From Patiria pectinifera (taxonomy: Eukaryota; Echinodermata; Asteroidea; Valvatida; Asterinidae): DNA of 64,000 nt. How positions within the stretch are numbered: the stretch's first letter is position 1; every line of letters begins with the position of its first letter. The notes under the pieces were generated by a model, which ran no database searches, was not told the origin of the DNA, and saw only the letters and a list, made by a program, of their open reading frames with translations. The stretch is taken from positions 26,166,392 to 26,230,391 of the forward strand of contig CM057142.1 of the NCBI GenBank assembly GCA_029964075.1. The letters run 5' to 3'. A program made the position numbers and the translations under genes. Below are positions 32,487 through 46,400 of this stretch, in pieces.

Positions 32487-33364
32487 TGTATGCATGTACT
32501 AGAGCCGAAATTTCTCGCTAACCTGCAAACTATGCTAATTGTAAGCACAGACTTTTCTGCTGCGGTAAGCAGGGATTTTTCCAAATGTAATCGAAGCCAT
32601 GAAATTTGGCCCAAATTCCGTAACGCTTTGTGATTTAAACAAAAAAGTTCTTTCAGATATTCTACAGAGAATTAATGATGAACAGGAATTAAAAATAAAG
32701 TCAAGCATAGCATGAAGTTTTCAGATGAACTGTACTGATTTGATTTAGAATACATGTGTGAGGCATTCAGACATCAAATGTTTGACATTCCATCATACCG
32801 TATTTAAAAAAAATAATTATTTCACGACTGTTAACTGTCCTGCATTTTGCAATGAGGATCCCACCAATTTGGGTGTTTTAGCCCATGCGTCATATGTGCC
32901 AAATTTTTGTTTGAGGTAGTCCCATCTTATAAAAAAATTTGTTATACTTTACATACATCTTTGCTGTGGAGGGTGTCTCTAATGTTTGATTAACATTGTT
33001 TTTATCAAATTGTGTTGTTTTTTTTATACCAAAGAAAGTTTTGTCTAGAATAACTGTACTGTGAATTTGTTTTAATAAAATTACGATTGGACAAAATAAG
33101 GGCACATAATGTACGGGGTACCAAGTTAAATGTTTTACCCGTTTAAATATGTTAGACTTGTCACAAGCCGTCCAGTGTTCCTATTAATGCATGACTGATG
33201 TAGTGAAAGTAAGGGAGTCTTTAGTGAAGTCTTTGTTATTGTAAAAGTCAAGTTTTGGACACGCATTTGGAAGAAAATGTAAAATGTCACCTGCTTGTTT
33301 CAGGCATTTCAAATCCTATTGGTCTGGATAGTGCTGCAGATATGGAGATTAAGAGTGATTTGTG
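32487..33364. other. Non-coding AT-rich stretch
   Basis: Partial relatives of the previous element's end occur near 32520-32610 (CTAACCTGCAAACTATGC, TTTGGCCC). No gene seen. Confidence 0.35.
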
Positions 33365-33688
33365 GGGCAGATAGGGGAAATATTTGGGGGAATTGTGCCT
33401 TTGATGATACAAGCATGGCATTGGCACACTGTTAGAGTATGTCTTAAGAAAGATATTTTGCTATAGGGCCATCACAGCTTGTCCTTTGAAAAAAATATAG
33501 GTAGAATATTAAGCAATTTTCAAATTTTTCAAAATGGCTGCCATTGCTTGTTTACTACCTATATTTTTTTCAAAAGACAAATCTGCGATGGCCCTATAGC
33601 CAAATATCTCTTGTCATGACATTCTCTGACTGTGTGCCAAATGCCATGCTTGTATCATCAAAGGCACAATCCCATCACCTATCTGCCC
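33365..33688. mobile_element. Foldback element, about 150-bp arms
   Basis: GGGCAGATAGGGGAAATATT... pairs with ...ATCACCTATCTGCCC at the right end; CTATAGGGCCATCACAG and CGATGGCCCTATAG, and ACCTATATTTTTTTCAAA with its inverse, pair further in. Loop near 33515-33550. Confidence 0.75.
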
Positions 33689-35275
33689 TACTAATTCATT
33701 GTATTCGTAAAGGACTCTCGTCTGTCTTGTAAATAAATAAGCTCTTCTTAATGTATAAGCACACTACTCGCTGTTTTTTTACCATTATGTGCTGCAGTGT
33801 GATTCTGCATGGTTGAAACTTCCCAGACTTTGCGGAGATCAATTTGAATGTTGTGAATGGTTTTACTGCTACCAGAATCTTGATACAGCAAGAATGCATT
33901 TACTAGGGGTGCGTTTTGGCGGTCATAACCAAGAATTGGTTCTGTTGTTTCTCTTTGGCTAATGGTTTTGGGGGTTTCAGTATTGCATTACCGTGAGTAA
34001 TTCTCGTCCATTTAAAATTCCCGCAGAAATTCACTGACAAGAAACAACCGAACCAATTCTTGGTTATGACCACCAAAACGCACCCCAGAACCTTTGTGCT
34101 TACAAAAATTGCTGGGCATGTTCAGCAAAGTCTACATTTGATGTCTGGTTGTCTTGCAGTTCAAGTCTGGCTGATTTCCTTTGAACAAGTGAGCAAGATC
34201 GTACAGGTTTGACAACCTATGCAAGTTAAAAGCACAATTGTAGTTTAGCCAGTTCGGTTTTCCATCTGTGCTCAAACACATCAAAATGTCAGTATTTATT
34301 TTGTGCGTTTATCCCCCAGTCAGAATTAAGGTATTCGCACGCACAGTTGGAAAACCAAAGTGGCTCGCTCTGGTCAAAAGATGTTGGATTGTTGGGGAAG
34401 GGGATTAGGCGCTGTGTATGATACATGACATGTACAGGAAAATAAGGCTTATTGTAGTGCATGATTTTTTGATCATTGTATTATTGTATGGTATTTAAAG
34501 CGTTAAGTGTAAAAAAAAAAAAGTTTAAAAGATTGTTGCATAAAGTTCTGGTAACTGCTGTTGTTGTGCGAGTCTCAAGTGACCGGATAAAGAATGTGTC
34601 GTAATTGTATTCCATAGGAATATGTATGTACAGTTCAAGTGTGTATAATGACAACCAAAAAATGTGTTCAATGTAATGTACATGTATGAAAAGTGGTCTG
34701 CCTTGTACTATGATACGAGTGGTCTTAGGAAAGCGGGCTTCGCTGTTCTACAGAGGAAGCCAGAGTTTTTTAAAAACTTGTTTTTGTTCTAAAGTGATAA
34801 CGTTCTCCCTCCTTTAATATTTGAAGGGGGAGAAGAAAAAGTGTCGCAAAATACGCAACAATTTTATTGGTTAAATTGTGATAATTTGTGGTAGATTAGA
34901 ACCTCTGTTCCCAGCGTCTGTGTAGAACTGCAAATTTGTTAAACCAAAAAAAAGTTTGAGGGGAAAAAAAGATGGAAGGTAATGATAATTTTAACTTTAA
35001 TGGAACAAGGTTTGAAGGACAAGTGGAAAGCTTTGGGTGAAGCATTGTGGCAAGAATTCTTCAGCTTTGAGAATTGCCCAAAATAATGATTATAAATTGA
35101 ATTCATTGTACAGGTGCATATGTAATATTTAAATGGCTTACGAATCTTAGATGTGAATTTGGAAGGTGCTTCCTTTCAGCTTGAGGGGATACAAAGGCAA
35201 GCAGGCAAGTAGATACAAAGTAGGATGCCGAACTTCAGCTTGTTCATCGTGTTGATTATATTTTTGGAGACTATA
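33689..35275. other. Non-coding stretch with a short foldback
   Basis: 33906-34086 has inverted ends of about 38 bp (GGGGTGCGTTTTGGCGGTCA and inverse). The remainder is AT-rich with no gene. Confidence 0.5.
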
Positions 35276-35915
35276 CAGGGTGAGTAAAAAAAAAAAAAAA
35301 GCCAAATGGTGTCCCTAATTTTTTTTAAGAAGTTCTGCATGTAGCAATTTTCAGATCTAGGATGTGAAAGCCCAATGAGTTAGCTTTCTTTTTAGTGAAG
35401 AGTCATTCCAATCACTCATGTACTATCCAGTTATGAAACTTTGATCACAAAAAAGGTAAGTGATATCTCAGCAAAACGAAAACTATTCACATGTCTGAAA
35501 ACACAACAGAACACTGTCATAACCATGGTAACTGGCACTTATCATAACATATATTTAAAAACCTACTGCTTCCAATGTTAACATAACATGCTTTATAAAG
35601 TCAAGAGTTAACATTCTTGCCCTGCCTTCTACTTGGCTACCACGGAGACTTGATATCATTTTCAGGATACGACATGGTTTTATTTTTTACTGAAATCATG
35701 TACCTTAAATGTGATCCATGGACAAGGTTAAAAAAACAGTGTTTGTGTTCAAAATGTCATAACTTGAAAGGTACATGAGCGATTTAAATGATTCTTTCAC
35801 TAAAAGAAAGCTGATTAATTGGGCTTTCATATCCTAGATCTGGAAAGCGCTACATGTAGAAATTCTTTACAAAATAGGCGGCACCATTTTGTTTTCCTTT
35901 TGTTTGTCTCGCCCT
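35276..35915. mobile_element. Inverted-repeat element with CAGGG ends
   Basis: Left end CAGGGTGAGTAAAAAA, right end CTCGCCCTG; inner pairing of AGATCTAGGATGTGAAAGCC with GGCTTTCATATCCTAGATCT. 640 bp, no transposase ORF. Confidence 0.65.
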
Positions 35916-37880
35916 GTGAAAGGGCAAGTTTGGTTTTTACAGCTTGCAAAAAAATGTCCGAGCCCATCTTGTTTGTAATGATGTAAACGTGTGTTCTACC
36001 ATCCTTGTCGTGTATACCAATGTTAAACGTGTGCGGCATTTGATGACGACGGGCTTTGTCAGCAGCAACAAAAAAGATGTAAGATTTTGGTATTGCGAAA
36101 TTAATTGTACTGCCATGTGGAACTGTCTTCTGTGACAGGGCCTAACATTTGTCAGTAATGATCTGTGATGGTGATTTTTTAAGATTGTGTGATTAAGGGC
36201 TTTCGTTTTTGTGTACTTTTTGTTTTTCAAAGTATATATTTGTACATTTCTTTATGCAACTGCAATCTCGTAGGAAAAAAAATTGTAGCTTTACTTTTTA
36301 TTGAACTTTTTTTTTTTTAAAAGCTTGACTATTTTAATGCATATGTAGGACACATTATATGTCATGGCTGTCTACCTGCTAATGAAAGTAGTTGGTGTTT
36401 ATCTGCATTCTGTAGAGGGCAGCAAATACCAGATTATGAAAGGACCATTGAGTAACCACCTCCATATACACAATACATGGTTCTCTCTGTATTAAGGGCA
36501 CCATGTTGGAAAAAACTTAAAATTGTTTGTTGCCAATATTTGTCCATTTCTCGCACTTCATTTTGATATTGTGCAGCCCACTAATTATAGAAACAACGGT
36601 TTTATTTTAAGCTGTGCAATCAAAGATAAGTGTTTTAAGAATTGACCCAAAACTTAAATTGACGAAGAGTAAGGAACGGAAACGGGCTTTGGTTGTCCCG
36701 AAAAACCATAGTTGACATGAAACATCCATTTATCAAATAGGTAATATCAAATGTACAAATAATTTTTGGACTATCTTACATTCATGTACGTTTTACTTCA
36801 AATTCCCACAGTAAAAAAAACCTTTAGATATTAAGATCATGAAGCAAGGGAAGACCTTTTGTAAAAAAATAAAAAGTACTATTTTATATGCTTAATAATT
36901 CACCTTTTTACAATTCAATCATTTTTAGACCTTTGATTAAATGTCTGTGTGTATTATTTATTCCCTGTATAAAAGTTTATGTAATGACCACCGAAGTTTG
37001 TTAATGGACTCATTTTTAATAACCATTGTTAAACTGCAAAGACCTTTTGTAAATTGCTGAATTATTGTATTTTGTAAGTTCTCATTTGATTGTTTTTCTT
37101 CCCAATTTTAGAGTAAATTACCCCCTTTGCAGTTAGATCATTGTTATTAACAAGTGTCTCTTACACAAACCGAAAGTGAGCCTCTGTACGGACAAAAAAA
37201 AAAGCTGCAAGATAGATTGTAGAATATGGAAACTCAAAAAAGTGCATAGATCCAAAGCGTCTGTAAAACCAATGTGAACTTTCTTGAGAACCAAAAATGT
37301 GCAGTTTGTAGAAGCAGTGTTTGTGTATTTCATGTAGGTCATGCCACGGTATTAAACGACAGTAAGCATAGGATCATGTTATACTTTGTAATAAGGAGGC
37401 GTATTGTAATAAAAGTAATGTATACCCTCAAGTGGATGTGTTTGTCATTGTTTTTTTTCTGCTGTGTATTTGTTCTCTACTGTGTATTTGTTCTCTACAG
37501 GGTGTATCTTAAGGGTAGTTCATTACCTTTCCGTTGATCAGGCATGCAACTGGGAAGTCACACAAAAAAGTGGAAATTGAAATTTTTTCAAGACTTGTAC
37601 AGTGTTTTTCTATTTTCAATGGCACACTTGGGAAGTAAAAAAAGAGGAAATCAGCTGATCCGAGGAAAAGTTGCATGCCTGTTTGATACCTTATTTGCAA
37701 CTCTTCAGTCACAGATGACCAAGCACCACTGATTTCAAAACAAAGGCAAACAAGCCCCTTAAGTTTGCTGAATTTAAGTGGTTGTTAACTGTTGGATGTA
37801 CCTGCTGTTGCTGTGGACAATGCGCTAAAAGGGGTATGTTAGAAATGTTGTCCATGAATGATTGATTATTCACAACATAG
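35916..37880. other. AT-rich stretch with a possible distal poly(A) signal
   Basis: AATAAA at 37408-37413 is followed within 30-60 bp by GT/T-rich sequence, a good poly(A) layout; it could end a very long PTK7 3' UTR or another transcript. No coding exon seen. Confidence 0.4.
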
Positions 37881-39000
37881 CAGTGCACAACTCCAGTGGT
37901 AGAGGCAGCAGGACATCAACCAAGACCTCGCCTTCCAACCTCGGCCCACAGTGACAATCACAACAGATGCTTCCCCGCTGGGCTGGGGCATCATGGACTC
38001 CCGTCAAACGTTGGATTCCTGGATCCCAACAGAGGCTAGCCGTCACATCAATGTTCTCAAAATGACGGTAGTCTTCAATGCCCTTACCATTTTCAGCATC
38101 TTTCCTCATCGTTACGACAACACAACTGGTGCCATAAATCAACCAACAATACAGGACACACTTCCCAAGCCTATGCCTGCTTGCTTGGCAACTACTCCAC
38201 TGCTGCCACCAGCACACCGTCTCTCTGAAGGCCACTCATATGACAGGGACAGACAACACCACAGCCGATGCACTCTCCCGGGGTTGAATCTGACCCACAG
38301 AGTGGACTGTCCTGGCCTTGGTCGTATGGACGATCTTCTCACAGTTGGATTCCTCTTACAGCAACCTCTTCGCAACGGAACACTATCGCCAGCTTCCAGG
38401 GGAACTGTTACAGATTTCTGGAACCACAGGTGTGGCGAACCAACACCCTCTCCATTCCGTTAACCCAGCCCGTTTGCCTTCGCTTTTCGCCCCAACTCCC
38501 TACTATCTCGAGTAATCAGGAAGATCGAAACAGGAACCATGTCGGGTCTTTCTAATCACCCTGTTCTGGCCTAGGCAAACATAGTTTCCATGGCTTGTCC
38601 GTGTTCTTTATCATGCCCTGCTCCTCCTCCCACACTGGCCAAATCTCTTCCACCAGCCTCAATCAGGTCTCCTTTCATCCTGATCCAGCCAGTACTCAAT
38701 TGACGTGTTGGCTTATTGTCCAGCATTCCTTGCGGCATTCTGGACCTTCTCAGGAGGCTGCCATCCTTGCAGCTGGTAGCCAGTGTCAGTCGACCCCCAC
38801 TATTTACTACAGCTGACTACGGCATTATAAGTGGTGCAACAGCATTCTGTGGATCCCCTCGCTGCACCTCCGAGATTGGCAACTTACTCCTTCACCTCTT
38901 CTAGTCTGATCTTGCTGTTCACACCATTAGGAATTACCACTCGGCAAATGCGGCCATTCATGATTCTACTAGTGAGTACTTAACCGTAGAGCATCCGCCT
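37880..39000 (+). mobile_element. DIRS-like (tyrosine-recombinase) retrotransposon fossil, internal part
   Basis: Shows similarity to the RNase H region of DIRS/Ngaro-type elements at about 37950-38290 (ITTDASPLGWG and HINVLKM words), and farther on, near 38860-38970, a stretch like the N-terminal part of their tyrosine recombinase. No reverse transcriptase and no terminal repeats were recognised, so only an internal piece remains. It is broken, with several breaks, and looks old. Family assignment is from motif memory, not a search. Confidence 0.6.
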
Positions 39001-40321
39001 CCCCACTGTCACGTAGGGCAAAGTGCCAATAGGGGAATAATGCATATGTAGTAAGGCTCCATGAACAAGTACTCTCTAGTAGATTCAACCCACACTTTTT
39101 TAAGGGGGGGGGGGCGATTTTTGAGCAATGTGTCCCATCATCTTACACCAACTGTTCATTTTCTGAAACTTTGGTTTTTATATTTTCCCTGACCACTCCC
39201 TCCCAATCTCATCTCAATGTTAATGAACACCAAAAAATCTGGATGCTATTTCGATATTTACGTGTACCACTTTGCTGCTTTAATTGGCCAATAATAGTGT
39301 ACAAATGTACATGTTATTCCATAACACTATCAAGTGTTGTGGTCGAGTCCATCACACGTCCCTGAAAGTCCACTACAAATCCATCATAAGTCTTTCAGTC
39401 TCAAGTCAAGTCACTAGCTATTCAAATGAACTGTTACAAAAGCACTCCTCTGTAATTTTTCATCCCGTCTCTTGTGACTGGACTTATGAAATGACTTGTG
39501 ACTGGACTTATGATGGACTAGACTACAACACTGAACACTATGTGTTTGAGGCTCAAGTGTGTTTCGTTAAAGTTCTTGTTCTGAAATACAAACATCTGCA
39601 AGATATCCTGATCAACATGCTGTCCAGGGGCACAGTACAGTCTTTCGTATCCTTCAGCACATTCTCATAACAAGGCCTAGTACCACTAGTACCACACAAA
39701 AAGCCGCACAATTACACCCTCGACAATGACAAATGGAGAGATGGCGATCAAAGAACACTCATGAACTGCCGCTGTAGTGCACTCAAATTAAGATGTGTTT
39801 CTCTGCAAGACGCTACAGTTTTGTGCACATTCACATTAAAATTGGTAGCGCATATTCTGTGCCGTAAGCACAATTGGCGTAAACATGGTAAAGCCCTCAC
39901 TGTCCTTCCCTCACTGTCTTTTAAGTAGACTATAATTATGGGCTCCATACGCAAGTACCCCTCAACACCAAGAAAGGGAGATTTGGAGGTGACCACTGGG
40001 AGAGACATTTGAACACATTGCCGATGACGCCCAACACTCACACGAAGACGCTATGGCCTAGTTGTGATTAGATGAGTTGTGCATACTCGACGCTATATGA
40101 GCGTTAACCAGTACATGCAGGTGGTGTGTCCTGTCAACTGGTCTCTCAAAAGTAGTAAAAAAGCGCCCTCTCTGTTCGCGCACGGAGCCTATGCACCATC
40201 TACTGTCCCTGCACAGGGTCCATTACTGTACAATCCAAAACTGCTGATAATGTGGATGATACAGTGAGTGATATTCTGCATTGTTTCAGGAAGTTCACAA
40301 AAGCATTGACTATCTGCAATA
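39001..40321. other. Region between the DIRS fossil and the POLR1C stop
   Basis: 39330-39540 is rich in CAAGTC/GACTTATG words. 39935-40090 is a copy of the dispersed family also at 22378, 48270 and 58960. The 3' UTR of POLR1C lies somewhere here. Confidence 0.45.
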
Positions 40322-40446
40322 TCATCTCTGTTGAGCGCTCAGTTGTTCCATACCACTCTTGAAGGAGCGGCTCTTGGTCATGAGGATCTTGATGGCCTCG
40401 GACACCAGTGTTTCTGGAGGCAGGGCACCAGTTGATTCAACTGAAA
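40322..40446 (-). CDS. POLR1C: POLR1C exon 11 (stop)
   Basis: 125 bp to TGA. Encodes (F)[20 protein letters not shown], then [20 protein letters not shown]. Two CAG acceptors lie six bases apart; AG at 40448-40447 keeps the conserved F-S-V, and use of the other would drop Ser-Val. No canonical AATAAA was found on this strand in the next 1 kb; ATTAAA occurs at 39283-39278. Confidence 0.95.
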
Positions 40447-43400
40447 CTGACAATGTAAAAAAAGAAAACTTGTTCGGTATCATTTAAATAGCAATGCAAC
40501 TAAAATGTAGAAGATCAAGTTTAGGGCCCCCCCCTCCCCCCCAAAAAAGTCTCCGGTTTCTGGTATGCAGCTTGCCCCAAAAGTGGTGCGGCGACGCAGC
40601 TTTTTTAAAAACTTTTTCTGTTCTTCAAATGTCGGCTGATGACTGCAAATGGTGCCCGACTAAATTTAGTGCAAAATATACGGGAGTCCAGAGAGGCCAC
40701 ATAAAGCTTATACTCGATTGTAACTCCATCTAAAAACACGTTAAAATTGTGCAGTCAAACCAGTGAGTTTGGCAGTTTTTAGACATCATCTTACATTGAA
40801 ATTTTTTTTTTTCATTTTGCAGGATTGAGGTTACATCCTAGCAAAAATGCCTAGGGAGTTGGGGTCAATTACTTAATGATGTCTACAGTACTGTCCACTA
40901 CCAATAGTAATGTACAACTCAATGTGCAACAATGATACGACATTCAAAGGATAACATGGTTTCTTTAGAGTAAGCCCATATAAAAACACAAGTTTGTTCA
41001 GGCCTGGCAATTTCTTAGTCTTACCCGTTACGAAAATAACTATAATTCTATTCAACTTTTGTAAATCATACTTACATATGAAATGATCCCGTACCCTGTT
41101 GAGTTTCACACAATCTTTCAAGTCCTTTAGGAAAAAAAAGGAAAAACCATGAGTGTTGTGTCAGATTTCTGATATTTTTTAATTGAGGTACACATTCTGG
41201 TTTTCTTTAATCTTACGGTCAGGGATGTAAATGGATTCTGGCATTTTTTGCCTGAAATCTGAGGTAAAAGAAAAAGAATACACACAAGTACGTGTATGGT
41301 GCTAATATGGTACATGTATTTACAATAAATAAAAAAACCCGAAATCAGGCAACAGACCTTTATCATGCTGCCACCATTTCAGTCATGTTCCCTGTATCTA
41401 AACAGTAATGAATGATAATTTTTTTTGTGCAAAAAGGAACCAGACTATTTTTTCCTTCCAGCCTCGCTTTGGTTATGTTGATTTGAATAGGAAAAAAATT
41501 GGGATGGCCGCAACATGATAATGGTCTATTGCAGGAGGACTTACATCCCTGTAAGATATAAGAGACACACATTGACAGCCTTGTCTATCTCTTGATGACC
41601 ACTCAAGACCACAAAAAAGAAAGTCCACACTCATTGGAGGGGTCATAATTTTGAATCTGATCGTCTTTATGACATCATTTACATAGACCTTTGGGCAATT
41701 TTGTTAGCTACATTTTGATACCCCGTTTGCTACCAAAGACTGTAAATCATCCAAGATTGACAATGGTTTATGAAAACTGATGCAGTTTGAAAAGTTGCAA
41801 ATTTCAAGATTACGCGAGGAGAAATTGTGCAGTGCAAACACACATGCCCGTAATTGGCCCCTATCGACTGCACAGTGCCCCAACAAAGCGTGGGTTATTC
41901 AATTTCGCGTGCTCCCATGCATAGGAGCACTGTGCGATCAATATTCCCTGCCGTTCGTTTCGGGCAGTGTAATTTCCATTCGCGTACTCTTCAAATTTGC
42001 AACTTTTCAAACTGCATAATTTTTCGTAAACTGTTGTCAATGTTGGACAATTTACGGTCTTTGGTAGCAAACACGGTATCAAAATGTAGCCAACAATATT
42101 CCCCAATGCTCTATATAAATGACTTTATCATAAGACGATCAGATTCAAAAGTATGATCTCTTCAATGAGTTCTTGTTTTGTAGTGTTTATAACTAACTCA
42201 ACAAGATACATGTACGTAAGATGCCCTCTGCAAGTACAACTTTGACACTTTGGAGAAAATAAACAAAAGAAGGTTTTTAAGTATGTTATGGTTCTTGAGC
42301 AGGTTTGTTCAAAAATATACTTCGACATCTTAATAGTACCCTTTATTTTTGTTCATTCATTTTCCAGTTTGACACTTGTGTATAGAAAACATCTCTGACA
42401 GATACTCCCCAATTACTCTTGAAATAATACCCAGAGGACCTAGTTGATTTCCCCATAAATTTAAGCCGCAAATCCAAGATATTTTTCAACTGTAATATCC
42501 CTGCCAATTCCGGAAGCAGAATCAGTGGGGTGCTGTGGTCCAATGGTTACAGTGTTCGACTCGTGTGCCGTGGTACATGGGTTCGAATCCTGACCGTGGG
42601 AACATGGTGCTTGTGCTCTTGAGCAAGGCACTTTACCATTTTGCTTCGTCCTTCGGATGGGACGTAAAGCTGTAGGTCCCGTGTGTTGTGTAATGCACGT
42701 TAAAGAACCCAGTAACACTTATCGCTGAGAGAAGGGGTTTGCCCCGGTGTTTCTGGCAGTGGCTGCAATGTGCGCCGCAGCATCTTGTAAACCCTTATAA
42801 GGTGCTACATAATGGGTCTCATATTTCTCATAGACTTCATTGACCTGTCTTTAGTAACAGACATAATTTCCAGCGCCTTGAGTACCTAATTGTTGGTAGA
42901 TACGTGCACTATATAAGACTCCGGTATTATTATTATTATCTTCTTGCCCTACCTCGTGTCTGAAGACCTCTCGACTGCAGGTGTCTCGCCTGGAATGGGC
43001 CACCACTGCTTGCTTGACACCTGTTATGGGATAGCGAATGCCAACAAGAAACGTTAGTGTACATTATACAATAGACCTAAGACGTAATGATGTCACGCTT
43101 TGTTTACATGTGCACTTTCCTATGAGAGCCACGTGGTACACGTCCCACCTGGCTCTCATAGTAAAGCGCACATGTCAACAAAGCGTGACATCATTACGTC
43201 TTAGGTCTACTTTTGTCTGCTGTGGGATATAACTTTGTTTTGTGTCAAAAGTAGTGGTTCCGAATAAACCATGTACAAAATCTATGGAATTTGGGTCATA
43301 ATAGGAAAAAAAAGAGAAAAAAAAATCAGAACAAAAGCAAAGGCTTGCAAAGTAAGTTCCAACCATTTATCATTTTTGACTTATTGGTACGATATGTAAG

Positions 43401-46400
43401 ATATCATAGCACCCTCGGCTTCACCCTTGGGTGTTGAAATCTCACATCCAATCAGTCAACCAATTATTGTTAAAGGGAATGTACAACATTTGCTTTTGCT
43501 GCAATTTTCAGAAATAAATGAATTCGGAGGATTAGTATGTTATAGCAAATATTGTTAAACTGACTTGCTTCACGTTTGGGCTTGTGTATGCTGGAAAAAA
43601 CAAGAAAACCAGTCATATTCTTGTAGTCTGGTTACCTGACCCCACTAAAGATGAAACGGAGCAATTTACAGACTTTGGGGAATTGTTAGATCAGAGAATC
43701 AGTCTAGCAGGCTTGTACCCCTTCACAGGTGTGTAATCAATTGCAAAGAAAATGCGGAATAACTATATATGAAAAATTAGGAGCAGTTTTTGAAAAAGCC
43801 AGTTTTTTCCCAACGCTCGTCGGCCGACCAGCGTTGGAAAAATACACTTTTACTTGAAAATGTCAGCACACCAGGAGCCACAAATTTAAAGGATGCTTTA
43901 GACTGTCATTCCCTAACAATTCAGTAAGGTATTTTGTGATAACTTGATCATTTCTTGTTTTTGATGTTTGCAAATGCTGTATCTTCCCTTTAAATGTATC
44001 ACACATAGGCCTAGTATCACCTAGTGTAAATTTCAAAAATTTTGCTTCTCAATATCGTGGCTTATACATGTACATGTTGAGCAAATGATGAGGGCTGAGA
44101 TAAGCATCCTCACATCCAACTATTTTTCCAACTCACCATTAACTTCTTTGACCTCAATGACCCCTGGGGAGAAGCACTGCGCCAGCCTGTCAGCTTTTTC
44201 CCCTGTCACAGGTTGGGTGAGAACGATTTCTGGTAGTAACCTGTAGGACGCAGTGGCTGTTGAATGGGAGAAAGGTGAATCAAGAATGGGTGTAAAATAA
44301 TATCACTAACACACTACATGATTATTAAACCCTGCTCGTCAAAACCTCTCTGATCCCTAATCCCCTAGGCCTTTTTGCTAGGCACCATCGTCAATCCTCC
44401 AAAATCCTCCAAAATTTTACAACAGCGCCTAAATTCTTCAAAATTTTCAGACAGTCCTGCCCCAAAATGCACTCATCCTCAATCCTCCAAAATCCTCCTC
44501 ATCCAAAAATGTTGCACTTATGTTCAAATGAAGGGTACCCAGCCCCTCAATCCTTCAAAATCGTCAGACAGTCCTGCCTCAAAATACCATTCAGCCTCAA
44601 TTCACCAAAATCCTTTTCTGAAAAATACCATTCAGCCTCAATCCTCCAAAATCCTTATCTAAAAAAACACCTTTCAGCCTCAATCCTCCAAAATCCTCCA
44701 AAACCGCAAGGAGGATTGTGGAGGATTGAGGAGGGTACTATCTCAGCTCCCAGGTGAATATACAGCTCAATGTGGCCATGTTACCAAAGGTACAAGTAAA
44801 AGTAAAGTATGTCACGAGCCAATGTGGCCCATCAGACCGGCGTTTAAAGTCGCATGAAACGACTGAAAATATTTTGTATTCCCCCTGGATGAGATGCCAG
44901 TCCATCGCAGGTGACTCCCCAGCTAATGCCCGTACCAATTTATACTCCTGGGTGGAGAGAGGCAAGTGGGGGTGAAGTGGCTTGCCCAAGGACACAACAT
45001 ATGGCCAGCAGCTGGATTCAAACCCCTGACCCTCATGTGAGTCACGAACCCTAACCACTAGGCTACACTCTCGCTTTTTAAAGGTCCAACCTGCTAAATC
45101 AATATTTGCAACTGCTAAATAAACACACAGCACCTCTGCCATCACAGGTACACATTTTATTCTCGGTTTTAGAAGCGACTTGTGACAAAATGCCTTGCCC
45201 AAGGACATGACACCCACTTCATAACCCCGCGGGATGGACTCCAACCCACATTGTGCAGAATGAACAAAAAGGGATAGTGAAGCACCAGACCACGAGGCCA
45301 AGCTCTCCCCATGTAAAGTAATGCTCCATGTTGGGCTCACATCGAACTTGTCTTATTTGACAATGTCGTACGGCAAAAAACCAAAAGTGTTATTACTCTT
45401 TTGGACAAATGTTCCGAATTTTCTTTGAAAGCAACCAACTTTTAAGTGCCAGTTTGATTTCTACCCAAAAGACTTTGAAGTCTTCCTGGTAGTCCACACA
45501 GATGACAGAGTCAACAAATTTTAAAAGAGTCAAAACGTTAGACTCAAAAATATTGAGCAAGTTGAGTATTTCGAACACTGGTTGGACAACTGAACGGCTT
45601 TAACTTGCCTTGCAAATTGATGGATTTGCGAGGTACTTCTTGAAAATTTCACGGTGTATTTGTGAGGCGTCCGAGCGACTGACTTACCCACAGGTGAGAA
45701 TTTGGCATGGTCCTTGCCGATGCCCTTGACGCAATGCATCTTGATGTCCATCTCCTGGCCGGGTCTGAGCTTGGCAATCAGGATGTCATCTTGGACTGGG
45801 CGTATGGCCCCTTCCCCATACTGAGAATAACATAAAGTAAGAATTGGTCATGTTTCATTAACAAATCTGCACTTTGTGTGAAGAAAAGGCATAAAACACA
45901 ACAAATTAACAGAAATGACTTGAATGGCGATGCACTTCCGACTTGAAACCAAATCAATCACAAGTCATGTATCAAGCAAGCCAGGGAATGAACAATGACT
46001 AACGGATTCCTTCAGCACAATTTCAACACTGGACCCAGCCCCTCACACATCACAGATAGGCACTGCATTACTCAGTGGTGCCCTAAGGTTTTTCAAGAAA
46101 AAAATTCACACGTGCTGAAATGGGTGAGACTTGAACCCACAACCTCCTGCTTACTAGTGCAGAGGTCCAACCACTGAGCCGGCCAGGACTGGTTGGTCAG
46201 TTCAAATATGATGTAGCAGCACCTACTTCTGCAATCATTCACTAATTTTTAGTACTTAACGAGATACAAGACTGATTTCAGTACTGTCACAGTTTACATC
46301 TTGTCACTTGACTGGATGAATTCTGATGACAGGTGCGGATCCGGGAGTTGACTCCTTACTCTGACATTATTGTAATGGGTCATTCCGTATCAAATCACCC

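Noticed and set aside
41205-41240. Alternative POLR1C exon 9 ([11 protein letters not shown])
   Set aside because: Has AG and GT borders and starts with KK, but the rest does not match RPAC1. The segment at 42953-43020 matches the conserved [12 protein letters not shown] block with the right phases.
44738-45340. 200-codon open frame on the - strand
   Set aside because: It runs through two tRNA-derived SINEs and has no protein family signal; POLR1C exons lie on both sides on the same strand.
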